Source: Collinsella sp. (GTDB taxonomy: Bacteria > Actinomycetota > Coriobacteriia > Coriobacteriales > Coriobacteriaceae). Taken from it: 11,400 nucleotides of DNA. A program made the position numbers and the translations under genes. This document shows, piece after piece, positions 1-6,072 of the stretch. The DNA lies in NCBI GenBank assembly GCA_019419405.1, contig DYAA01000206.1:1-11400 (forward strand), written 5' to 3'. Below the pieces are notes generated by a model, which saw nothing but the letters and a program-made list of their open reading frames with translations, had not been told where the DNA came from and did not search any database. The stretch's first letter is position 1, and each line of letters opens with the position of its first letter.

Positions 1-1133
1 TGGCGCTCAAAACGGATGGAGGCGTCGGAGATCAGCGACAGATCGCGGCTGGTGTGCGAGGTGCGACCGGCGTTGAAGCAGGCACTCTCGACCATCACGT
101 CGACGGTGTCATCCTCGATCTCGGAATCCATGCCGCCCATAACGCCGGCCAGCGCCACGGGACGCTCGCCGTCGGTGATGAGGCCCATGCCGGCGTCGAG
201 CGTGCGCTCCTCGCCGTCGAGGGTCGTGAACTTCTCGTCCTGTTGGGCGGCGCGAACCACCACGCGGCGATGGCCATCGCGTTCGGCAAAGGTATCCAGG
301 TCAAAGGCATGCAGCGGCTGACCGGTGAGCATCATCACATAGTTGGTGATGTCGACGATGTTGTTGTGCGGACGCACGCCCAGGGCGTTGAGGCGCTTGA
401 CCATCCAGTCGGGCGAGGGACCGACCTTCACGTTGCGCACGATGCGGGCGACATAGCGGTCGCACAGGCCCTCGTCGGCAATCTCGACCGAAAGCTCGTC
501 GTCGGTCGCGCGGCCAGTCTCCGCCTTGATGGCGGGCAGCTCAACATGGAAATCGCGGTCGAAGATGGCACCGGTCTCGCGGGCCATGCCAATCATGGAC
601 AGGCAGTCGGGACGGTTGGGCGTGATCTCGCAGTCGAGCACGGTATCGCTCGAGCCCACGTACTCGGCAAACGGCATGCCGCAGGGCGTATCCTCGGGCA
701 GGATCATGATGCCGGAGTGATCGCCGCCCAGGCCGAGCTCGCGCGCAGAGCAGTTCATGCCCATGGACACGACGCCGCGGAGCTTGCTCTTCTTGATCTT
801 GATGTCGCCGGGCAGCTCGGCGCCGATCATGGCCGTGACGATGTGGTCGCCGGCCTCAAAGTTCTGCGCGCCGCAGACGATCTGCAGCGGAGCGGGGTTG
901 CCGTCAGCGTCGAGGTTCTTGTCGCCCACGTCGACCGAGCACACATACATGTGGTCGCTATCGGGGTGCGGGGTCTTGGTGAGTACCTTGGCGGTAACCA
1001 CGTGGTCGAAGGACTCGCCCACGGCATCGATCGCCTCGACCTCGGTGCCGGTACGGATATATTCGTCCGAAAGGGTCTTGGGATCCTCCGGAATATCGAT
1101 CATGGTCTTGAGCCAGTCGTAAGAAACGCGCAT
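1..1133 (-). CDS. pheT: Phenylalanyl-tRNA synthetase beta subunit, N-terminal 377 residues (runs off left edge)
   Basis: This is the beta subunit of the cytosolic alpha2-beta2 enzyme that charges tRNA-Phe. The reading frame stays open from the ATG at 1133 to the window edge; a full beta subunit is about 800 residues, so a little under half is present. The start reads MRVSYDWLKTMIDIP, typical of the family. An EMAP-like tRNA-binding domain follows (KTPHPDSDHMYVCSVDVG, then GMNCSARELGLGGDHSGI), and then the B3/B4 region with the signatures ITPNRPDCLSMIGMARE, VDITNYVMMLTGQPLHAFD and LAGVMGGMDSEI. B3/B4 carries the editing site in this family. AGGAG lies 6 nt upstream of the ATG and fixes the start. 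pheS is 163 nt upstream on the same strand, the usual pheS-pheT order, although the gap is unusually long and holds an inverted repeat. It is probably co-transcribed with pheS under the T-box. Confidence 0.96.
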   Translation of the reverse strand, partial: MRVSYDWLKTMIDIPEDPKTLSDEYIRTGTEVEAIDAVGESFDHVVTAKVLTKTPHPDSDHMYVCSVDVGDKNLDADGNPAPLQIVCGAQNFEAGDHIVTAMIGAELPGDIKIKKSKLRGVVSMGMNCSARELGLGGDHSGIMILPEDTPCGMPFAEYVGSSDTVLDCEITPNRPDCLSMIGMARETGAIFDRDFHVELPAIKAETGRATDDELSVEIADEGLCDRYVARIVRNVKVGPSPDWMVKRLNALGVRPHNNIVDITNYVMMLTGQPLHAFDLDTFAERDGHRRVVVRAAQQDEKFTTLDGEERTLDAGMGLITDGERPVALAGVMGGMDSEIEDDTVDVMVESACFNAGRTSHTSRDLSLISDASIRFER

Positions 1134-1193
1134 GTAGCTCTCCTAGTTCTTAATCTCCGCATAGGGAGGAAATATCAAATGAAGACGTTCGCC

Positions 1194-1300
1194 TTAGGGT
1201 TGTCCAGGTGCCCCAGGTTGGCGTGAAAGAGGAGCGACGCGTACTAAAGGTACGCGAGCGACGGTTTGAACGCCAAGATGGGGTGCCTGGACAAGCCTAA
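1194..1300. repeat. Long imperfect inverted repeat (element A) between pheS and pheT
   Basis: A 107-bp near-palindrome centred on 1247. Paired blocks are 1194-1198/1296-1300, TGTCCAGG (1201-1208) with CCTGGACA (1286-1293), CCCCA (1211-1215) with TGGGG (1279-1283), TTGGCGT (1218-1224) with ACGCCAA (1270-1276), and GCGTAC (1239-1244) with GTACGC (1250-1255) around the loop TAAAG. Two G.U pairs join the first two main blocks. Read on the plus strand, the interruptions are a G.A/G.G loop at 1216-1217/1277-1278 and a tandem G.A loop (TGAA opposite TGAA) at 1224-1227/1267-1270. A purine-rich internal loop of about 10 by 10 nt precedes the tip. The outer arm overlaps the pheS stop codon. In the minus (operon) direction no U-tract follows the stem, so it is a poor intrinsic terminator. 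It could be a dispersed palindromic repeat, an RNA processing or stability element, or a structured RNA read from the plus strand. It resembles the element at 4521-4615. Confidence 0.85.
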
Positions 1301-2373
1301 AATTGGTTCAGGAAGCGCATATCGCCCGTCATGAGCGTTCTGAGGTCCGGCAGGTCGTAGCGCAGGGCCGCGACGCGCTCGGCGCCAATGCCAAAGGCGA
1401 AGCCGGTGTACTTCTCGGGATCGATGCCGCAGTTGATCAGGACGTTGGGGTCGACCATGCCGCAGCCCAAGATCTCGATCCAGCCGCTGTGCTTGCAGAA
1501 GTTGCAGCCCTTGCCGCCGCACACGTGGCAGCTCACGTCCACCTCGCAGCTGGGCTCGGTGAAGGGGAAGAAGTGCGGGCGGTAACGCGTCTTGCGATCC
1601 TCGCCAAACATGCACTTAACAAAGTAGTCGAGCGTGCCCTTCAGGTCGCCAAAGGTGATGCCCTCGTCGACGACCAGGCCCTCGATCTGGTTGAACTGCG
1701 GCAGGTGGCAGGCATCGGCCGTGTCGGGACGGTAGACGGTGCCCGGGCAGATCATGTAGATGGGCGGCTTCTGCGACTCCATAGTGTGGATCTGCACGCC
1801 CGAAGTCTGGGTGCGCAGCAGCACGTCGGACTCGCCGTGGGCGTGAGCCTCGGGGTGCGCGACGCTGCCGGGGTTGTTGTCGACCACGTAGAAGGTATCG
1901 CGGGCCGAGCGGCTCGGGTGATCCATGGGAGCGTTGAGCGCGGTGAAGTTGTAGTAAGAGGTGTCGACCATGGGGCCGGACTCGACGGTGTAGCCGATGC
2001 CGCAGAAGATGTCCTCGGCCTCCTCGATGATTTGCTTGATCAGGTGCTGGTGGCCGATCTGCGGACGGATGCCCGGCAGCGTGATGTCGACGGCGTCGTG
2101 CTCGAGTGCGCGCTTGAGGGCGGCGGCCTTCATCTCGGTGTTTCGCTCGTCGAGCATGCCCTCGATCAGCTGGCGCATCTCGTTGGCGCGCTTGCCCATC
2201 ACGGGACGATCCTCGGGGGCGAGCTTGCCCATCATGCGCATCAAGCCGGTGATACGACCCTTGCGACCGAGCAGCTCAACACGCGCAGCCTCGAGCTTGG
2301 CGGCGTCATCGGCGCCTGCGACGAGCTCCTTGGCCTCTTCCTCGAGTTTGACCAGATCATCAATCAGACTCAT
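1297..2373 (-). CDS. pheS: Phenylalanyl-tRNA synthetase alpha subunit
   Basis: The 358-residue catalytic alpha subunit (class II aminoacyl-tRNA synthetase) activates phenylalanine and transfers it to tRNA-Phe together with PheT. The first 90 or so residues are the charged, helical tRNA-binding coiled-coil region. The catalytic core then shows HPSRSARDTFYVV, LLRTQTSGVQIHTM, GTVYRPDTADACHLPQFNQ, FFPFTEPSCEVDVSC, GWIEILGCGMVDPNVL and the motif 3 segment GFAFGIGAERVAALRY, ending RFLNQF. A cysteine cluster, CHVCGGKGCNFC, sits before GWIEI, as in many bacterial PheS proteins. The length is normal for the family. The start is ATG at 2373 (MSLIDDLVKLEEEAKEL), with AAGGGAAG just upstream. The frame stays open to 2556, but that extension would translate the T-box terminator and is rejected. 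Expression is predicted to depend on uncharged tRNA-Phe through the leader at 2459-2745. Confidence 0.97.
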   Translation of the reverse strand: MSLIDDLVKLEEEAKELVAGADDAAKLEAARVELLGRKGRITGLMRMMGKLAPEDRPVMGKRANEMRQLIEGMLDERNTEMKAAALKRALEHDAVDITLPGIRPQIGHQHLIKQIIEEAEDIFCGIGYTVESGPMVDTSYYNFTALNAPMDHPSRSARDTFYVVDNNPGSVAHPEAHAHGESDVLLRTQTSGVQIHTMESQKPPIYMICPGTVYRPDTADACHLPQFNQIEGLVVDEGITFGDLKGTLDYFVKCMFGEDRKTRYRPHFFPFTEPSCEVDVSCHVCGGKGCNFCKHSGWIEILGCGMVDPNVLINCGIDPEKYTGFAFGIGAERVAALRYDLPDLRTLMTGDMRFLNQF

Positions 2374-2458
2374 GTCTTCCCTTTCGTCTCTCGCGCATCC
2401 ACTTGCCGCGGCGGCTGGAGCCACCCGGAGCTGCGGATGTGCGGCCCGGTTCGGTAAC

Positions 2459-2498
2459 AAAAAAACCGCCCTCGGGCATGTGCATTGCCCAAGGACGG
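2459..2498 (-). terminator. Intrinsic terminator of the pheS T-box leader
   Basis: In the minus direction a 12-bp stem forms between the complements of 2487-2498 and 2466-2477, with two G.U wobbles and a 9-nt loop. It is followed by seven consecutive U residues (complement of 2459-2465). Its 5' strand overlaps the 3' half of the T-box antiterminator, which makes it the regulated OFF structure. Confidence 0.92.
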
Positions 2499-2745
2499 TT
2501 GAATTCCGCGGTACCACCTTGTTTGACCCGGCGGATGTCTGGCCCGCCGCGCCCACTCTGTGCCCCTTGTCGCGAGGCTCACGGCTTCCCTACTGGGGCT
2601 TCGCCGCCGCTGGCCGCGTGCCCGTTGAGGTCGCTGCTCGGGAGTGAACGCTTGGCCCTTGTCACCGCAGGAAGGCTCGCAGCCCATGACCTTCCCTCTC
2701 TTGCCGGCGACGCGGCGGGCAAAACCCTCTCCGTCAACGCATTGG
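2459..2745 (-). promoter_or_regulatory. T-box riboswitch leader, tRNA-Phe responsive, transcription-attenuation type
   Basis: The leader contains the hallmark T-box sequence AAGGTGGTACCGCGG (complement of 2506-2520). The antiterminator can form from CAAGG with CCTTG and CGG with CCG, leaving the 7-nt bulge UGGUACC. The variable bulge base is U, which would pair with an A discriminator on tRNA-Phe. Further upstream, stem I is closed by CGTTGA with TCAACG, has an apical hairpin with a TGCGAG loop, and places a TTC triplet (complement of 2646-2648) followed by A at the expected specifier position. TTC is a Phe codon and fits the downstream gene. The antiterminator strand overlaps the terminator at 2459-2498, so the two are mutually exclusive. 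The 5' end is approximate. Uncharged tRNA-Phe should stabilise the antiterminator and allow transcription of pheS and pheT. Confidence 0.93.
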
Positions 2746-2774
2746 GCTATAGGATAACACATTCTGCGTGTGCA
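2746..2774 (-). promoter_or_regulatory. Candidate promoter of the pheS leader
   Basis: On the minus strand TGCACA (complement of 2769-2774) and TATAGC (complement of 2746-2751) are 17 nt apart, each matching the sigma-70 consensus at four of six positions. An overlapping TATCCT (complement of 2751-2756) is an alternative -10 but has no good -35 partner. The position is right for a transcript that begins just before stem I of the T-box. The call is weak and rests mostly on location. Confidence 0.35.
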
Positions 2775-2877
2775 TCGCCGCGTTCCGTTTTGTTCGCACT
2801 GGGTACAAGGCAGGTAGCTGTGCAAACTGGCCGCGCGCCCACCCGAAGCGCTCGGCTCACGAGATCAAGGATATGGT

Positions 2878-4452
2878 ATGGGAAAGAAACTCGATAAGAA
2901 GGCCGAGCCTGCAGCGGGCAAGACATCCAAAGGCATGAAGGTCGATAAGGCCGTCAAAAAATTCCGCAAGCTCGAAGGCAAGCTGTGGACTCGTGAGTAC
3001 CTGCTCAAGATTGCCGAGTTTGACGGCGCGACCATTGCCCCCGCCAACGGCGCAGCAGCGCGTGCCGACGCCATGGGCACGCTTGCCGGCGAGCATCACA
3101 AGCTGCTGACCAGCGAGAAGTCCGTTGAGCTCGTACGCTCGTTAGCGCGCGAGACCGTCGCCGGCGGCAAAATCGACGACCCTCAGCTGCTCGACGAGAT
3201 CCGTGTGCTCGGCCGCGATCAACGTGAGGCCAGTGCCATCCCCACCGAAGAAGCCGAGGCCTGGACCAGGCTCACCTGCGAGGCGGACGCCGTGTGGCGC
3301 AAGGCCAAGGCAGCCAACGACTGGGCGAGCTTTGAGACCTATGTGGATAGAATCGTCGCCCAACTTAAGCATCAGGCCGAGCTCATGGACCCCAAGCGCG
3401 ATCCATACGACGTTTGGCTCGACCAGTACGAGCGCGGCCTTTCCGCCAAGAGCTTCGACGCGTTTTGCGACGAGGTCAAGGCCACGGTCGTGCCGCTCGT
3501 GCACGCCATCGGCGAGCGCGGCCAGCAGCCGGCTGCCGACTTTTTGCACGCCCACGTGCCCGAGGCTGCCCAGCGCGCCATGAGCTTCGACCTTATGAAG
3601 CTTGTCGGCCTGGACCTGGACGACACCACGCTTGCCTTTACCGAGCATCCGTTTAGCGAGGGCTTTGCCGTGGGTGATGCGCGCATCGCGACGCACATCT
3701 ACGAGGACGACTGCATCTCCAACGTCTACAGCATCATCCACGAGGCGGGACACACCATGTACGAGCTGGGCGTCAATCCCGCCTACGCGTGCACCTGCCT
3801 GGAGGGCGGCACCTCCATGGGCATCCACGAGAGCCAGAGCCGCTTTTTCGAGAACACCGTGGGTCGCAGCCGCGCCTTTATGGGCCCGCTGCTCGAGGTG
3901 CTGCGTCGTCACGCGCCCGAGGTCTACGGCGACGTCGACGAAGACACGCTCTACCGCGCCGTGAACATCGCGCAGCCGTCGTTGATCCGCACCGAGGCCG
4001 ACGAGCTCACCTATCCGCTGCATATTATGGTGCGCTACCAGATTGAGCGTATGCTGTTTGCCGGCGAGGCTGCGGCCAAGGACATCCCCGCGCTTTGGAA
4101 CCGCTTTATGGACGAGTACCTGGGCATTCCCGTTCCCGACGACACGCACGGCTGCCTGCAGGATACGCATTGGAGCGGCGGTTCGTTTGGCTACTTCCCC
4201 ACGTATGCGCTGGGTAGCGCCTACGATGCCATGTTTGTGCCGGCCATGTGCCGCGACGGCGTCGACCTTACCGGTGCCTGCGCGAGCGGCGATCTGGCGC
4301 CCGTCCGCGCCTGGCTGGGCGAGCACATTTGGCAGTGGGGCCGCGCCAAAGACGCGCCGGAACTCATCAAGGGCGCCTGCGGCATGGCCTTTGACGCCCG
4401 CTACTACTGCAGCTACCTGCAGGACAAGTTCACCACACTGTACGAGCTGTAA
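2878..4452 (+). CDS. M32 family (Taq-type) metallocarboxypeptidase
   Basis: A 524-residue zinc carboxypeptidase that removes C-terminal amino acids from peptides. There is no signal peptide, so it is probably cytosolic and active in peptide turnover. The M32 signatures are all present: the zinc motif HEAGH at residues 288-292 (H288 and H292 as ligands, E289 as catalytic base), the third zinc ligand E318 in GIHESQSRFFENTVGRS, then RTEADELTYPLHIMVRYQIE and QDTHWSGGSFGYFPTYALGS. The 30-residue spacing from the first His to the Glu is normal for M32, and the length fits the usual 500 or so. About 25 extra Lys-rich residues precede the conserved part. The chosen ATG at 2878 has only AAGG about 8 nt upstream; ATG at 2935 (residue 20, MKVDKAVKKF) is an alternative start. 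The gene diverges from the pheS leader and is followed by a long inverted repeat. Confidence 0.95.
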   Translation: MGKKLDKKAEPAAGKTSKGMKVDKAVKKFRKLEGKLWTREYLLKIAEFDGATIAPANGAAARADAMGTLAGEHHKLLTSEKSVELVRSLARETVAGGKIDDPQLLDEIRVLGRDQREASAIPTEEAEAWTRLTCEADAVWRKAKAANDWASFETYVDRIVAQLKHQAELMDPKRDPYDVWLDQYERGLSAKSFDAFCDEVKATVVPLVHAIGERGQQPAADFLHAHVPEAAQRAMSFDLMKLVGLDLDDTTLAFTEHPFSEGFAVGDARIATHIYEDDCISNVYSIIHEAGHTMYELGVNPAYACTCLEGGTSMGIHESQSRFFENTVGRSRAFMGPLLEVLRRHAPEVYGDVDEDTLYRAVNIAQPSLIRTEADELTYPLHIMVRYQIERMLFAGEAAAKDIPALWNRFMDEYLGIPVPDDTHGCLQDTHWSGGSFGYFPTYALGSAYDAMFVPAMCRDGVDLTGACASGDLAPVRAWLGEHIWQWGRAKDAPELIKGACGMAFDARYYCSYLQDKFTTLYEL

Positions 4453-4520
4453 GGATTGACCAGCACGCCATCGCCAACGCCAACTATGTTGACGCCAATG
4501 TCTTGGCAACGTCAGCGAAA

Positions 4521-4615
4521 ACGACCCTAAGCGAGCAAGGTGACGTGAAATGAAAGGGCGCTGACCTTCTGGTCGCGCCCTTGAAATTGAACGTCAGATT
4601 GCCGCTTAGGGGCGT
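4521..4615. repeat. Long imperfect inverted repeat (element B) between M32 gene and glmM
   Basis: A 95-bp near-palindrome centred near 4568. Paired blocks are CCCTAAGCG (4525-4533) with CGCTTAGGG (4603-4611), GCAA (4535-4538) with TTGC (4599-4602), TGACGT (4541-4546) with ACGTCA (4591-4596), AAGGGCGC (4554-4561) with GCGCCCTT (4575-4582), and GACC (4563-4566) with GGTC (4571-4574) around the loop TTCT. The interruptions are a G.A/G.G loop at 4539-4540/4597-4598 and one or two tandem G.A modules of the form TGAA opposite TGAA between 4546-4554 and 4582-4591. It lies between convergent genes and could act as a two-way transcription barrier, but neither strand has a strong U-tract after the inner stem (the minus side has TTTCATTTC). 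It shares its internal-loop pattern with 1194-1300. Confidence 0.85.
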
Positions 4616-4629
4616 TTGCAGCGTCGAGC

Positions 4630-4659
4630 AGTTACGCGGTTTGGTAAAACCGCGTAACT
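4630..4659. repeat. Perfect 13-bp palindrome overlapping the glmM stop codon
   Basis: AGTTACGCGGTTT (4630-4642) and its exact complement (4647-4659) flank a 4-nt loop, GGTA. The last two bases of the glmM stop codon (TAG, complement of 4658-4660) are the first two of the palindrome on the minus strand. No U-tract follows in the minus direction, so a classical intrinsic terminator is not supported. It could instead be a mRNA 3'-end stabiliser or a copy of a dispersed palindromic repeat. Confidence 0.8.
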
Positions 4660-5989
4660 ACAGAGCCTCGAGTGCGTTGGCGATGCGCTTCATGGCGGCA
4701 TCGGCGGATGCTTGGTCGGGCGCCTCGGCCAGCACGCGGATAACCGACTCGGTTCCGCTCTTGCGTACGAGCACGCGGCCCTCGCCTGCCAGCGCAGCCT
4801 CGGCCTCGGCAATGGCGTTCTGCACGCCCATGTTCTCGAGCGCGGCGTCCTTGTCCGCCACGCGCACGGCCACCTGCGCCTGCGGTAGCAGCTTGCACGG
4901 AGCCGTGAGCTGCGAGAGCGTCTCGCGCTCGGCGCGGATCACTTCCATCACGCGCAGCGAGGTCATAATGCCGTCGCCCGTGCGCTCGATATCGCCAAAG
5001 ATCGTATGGCCCGTCTGCTCGCCGCCCAGGCTGTAACCGCCCTCGCGCATCTTGGCATACACGTGGCGGTCGCCCACACCGCTGGTCACGGCACTTAGGC
5101 CGGCAAGCTCCAACGACTTGATCAGGCCAAAGTTGCTGGCAATCGTCGGAACCACGGTACCGCCCGAAAGGCGACCGTGCTTGTTCAGGTACACGCCGCA
5201 CACGTACAGGATCTGGTCGCCATCGACCACGCGGCCGCGCTCGTCCACGGCCAGGCAGCGGTCGGCATCGCCGTCATAGGCAAAGCCCACGTCCAAGCCC
5301 TGCTCCACCACGTGGCGCTGCAGACGCTCCATATGCGTGGAGCCGCAGTCGACGTTGATGTTAAAACCATCAGGCGCGGCATTGATCACGCGCACGTCGG
5401 CGCCCAGCGCGTCGAACACCGGCTTGGCCACCGAGGACGCCGAGCCGTTGGCGCAGTCGATGCCGATCTTGACGCCCTGCAGCGAAAAGTTCGCGCTGGC
5501 GATGAGCGAGGCAATGTAGCGGTTGCGGCCCTGCATGTAGTCCACCGTGGCGCCGATGTGGTTGCCCGTGGCCAGCGGCACCTCGCTCTTGCCATCGACG
5601 TAGTCCTCGATGAGCTCCAGTACGTCCTCGTCCATCTTAAAACCGTCGCTATTGACGAGCTTAATGCCGTTATCGCAAAACGGGTTGTGGCTCGCGCTGA
5701 TCATGATGCCGCAATCGAAGCAGCCTTCCACGGTCTGATGCGCTACACCCGGCGTGGGGATCACGTGCAGCATATAGGCGTCCGCACCGCTCGCGACCAG
5801 GCCACTCACCAGCGCCGCCTCGAACATATAACTCGAGCGACGCGTGTCCTTACCCACGATGACGCGCGCCTTGCGCTCGCGGTTGGCGCCGTAATACCAG
5901 CCCACAAAACGGCCAATCTTATAAGCGTGCTCTACCGTCAGCCCAACGTTAGCCTCACCGCGAAAGCCGTCGGTGCCAAAGTACTTCAT
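4658..5989 (-). CDS. glmM: Phosphoglucosamine mutase
   Basis: A 443-residue cytosolic enzyme of the alpha-D-phosphohexomutase family that converts glucosamine-6-phosphate to glucosamine-1-phosphate on the route to UDP-GlcNAc and peptidoglycan. The N-terminus MKYFGTDGFRGEAN is the GlmM signature. The phosphoserine loop GIMISASHNPFCDNGIK places the catalytic serine at residue 100. The magnesium-binding loop DGDADR starts at residue 239, the sugar-specificity loop is GGEQTGH, and the C-terminal phosphate-binding loop is RKSGTESVIRV. GEQTGH and the N-terminal signature favour GlmM over PgmA/ManB-type mutases. The length is standard. ATG at 5989 has AAGGAG 5 nt upstream. A hairpin lies in the 5' leader, and the DUF4012 gene ends 83 nt upstream on the same strand. 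Both gene products may serve the cell envelope. Confidence 0.96.
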   Translation of the reverse strand: MKYFGTDGFRGEANVGLTVEHAYKIGRFVGWYYGANRERKARVIVGKDTRRSSYMFEAALVSGLVASGADAYMLHVIPTPGVAHQTVEGCFDCGIMISASHNPFCDNGIKLVNSDGFKMDEDVLELIEDYVDGKSEVPLATGNHIGATVDYMQGRNRYIASLIASANFSLQGVKIGIDCANGSASSVAKPVFDALGADVRVINAAPDGFNINVDCGSTHMERLQRHVVEQGLDVGFAYDGDADRCLAVDERGRVVDGDQILYVCGVYLNKHGRLSGGTVVPTIASNFGLIKSLELAGLSAVTSGVGDRHVYAKMREGGYSLGGEQTGHTIFGDIERTGDGIMTSLRVMEVIRAERETLSQLTAPCKLLPQAQVAVRVADKDAALENMGVQNAIAEAEAALAGEGRVLVRKSGTESVIRVLAEAPDQASADAAMKRIANALEAL

Positions 5990-6000
5990 GCGCTCTCCTT

Positions 6001-6035
6001 ACAAAATAGGGGCGAACAGATTGCCTGTCCGCCCC
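6001..6035 (-). terminator. Terminator-like hairpin between the DUF4012 gene and glmM
   Basis: Complementary arms GGGGCGAACA (6009-6018) and TGTCCGCCCC (6026-6035) form a 10-position stem with one mismatch and a 7-nt loop. On the minus strand it is followed by TATTTTGT, a moderate U-tract that runs into the glmM ribosome-binding site. It most simply ends the DUF4012 transcript. Because it also lies in the glmM leader it could attenuate read-through. Confidence 0.65.
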
Positions 6036-6072
6036 AAAATGGTACTCGATTATCTGCGCTACCAGAAAAACC

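Noticed and set aside
54..1226. 390-codon plus-strand ORF antisense to pheT, and similar long antisense ORFs at 1303-2457, 3142-4509, 5177-6118 and 6193-8220
   Set aside because: Each is the mirror of a confidently identified gene in a GC-rich genome. The translations are repetitive, rich in His/Arg/Val/Gly, and match no family I recognise.
1165..1226. Plus-strand GGGAGGA followed 8 nt later by ATG and a 15-codon ORF (MKTFALGLSRCPRLA) running into element A
   Set aside because: The spacing is attractive, but the ORF is tiny, is antisense to the operon, and is made largely of the inverted-repeat arm. It would matter only if a plus-strand transcript exists.
2374..2556. Extended 419-residue version of PheS
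   Set aside because: The extra 61 residues are encoded by the T-box antiterminator, terminator and leader. ATG at 2373 has a ribosome-binding site and the family's N-terminus.
4490..4514. Small hairpin just after the M32 stop (TGAC and GCCAA arms, 4-nt loop, bulge on the 3' side)
   Set aside because: Short, bulged and without a U-tract. It could be the end of the M32 transcript but is too weak to annotate.
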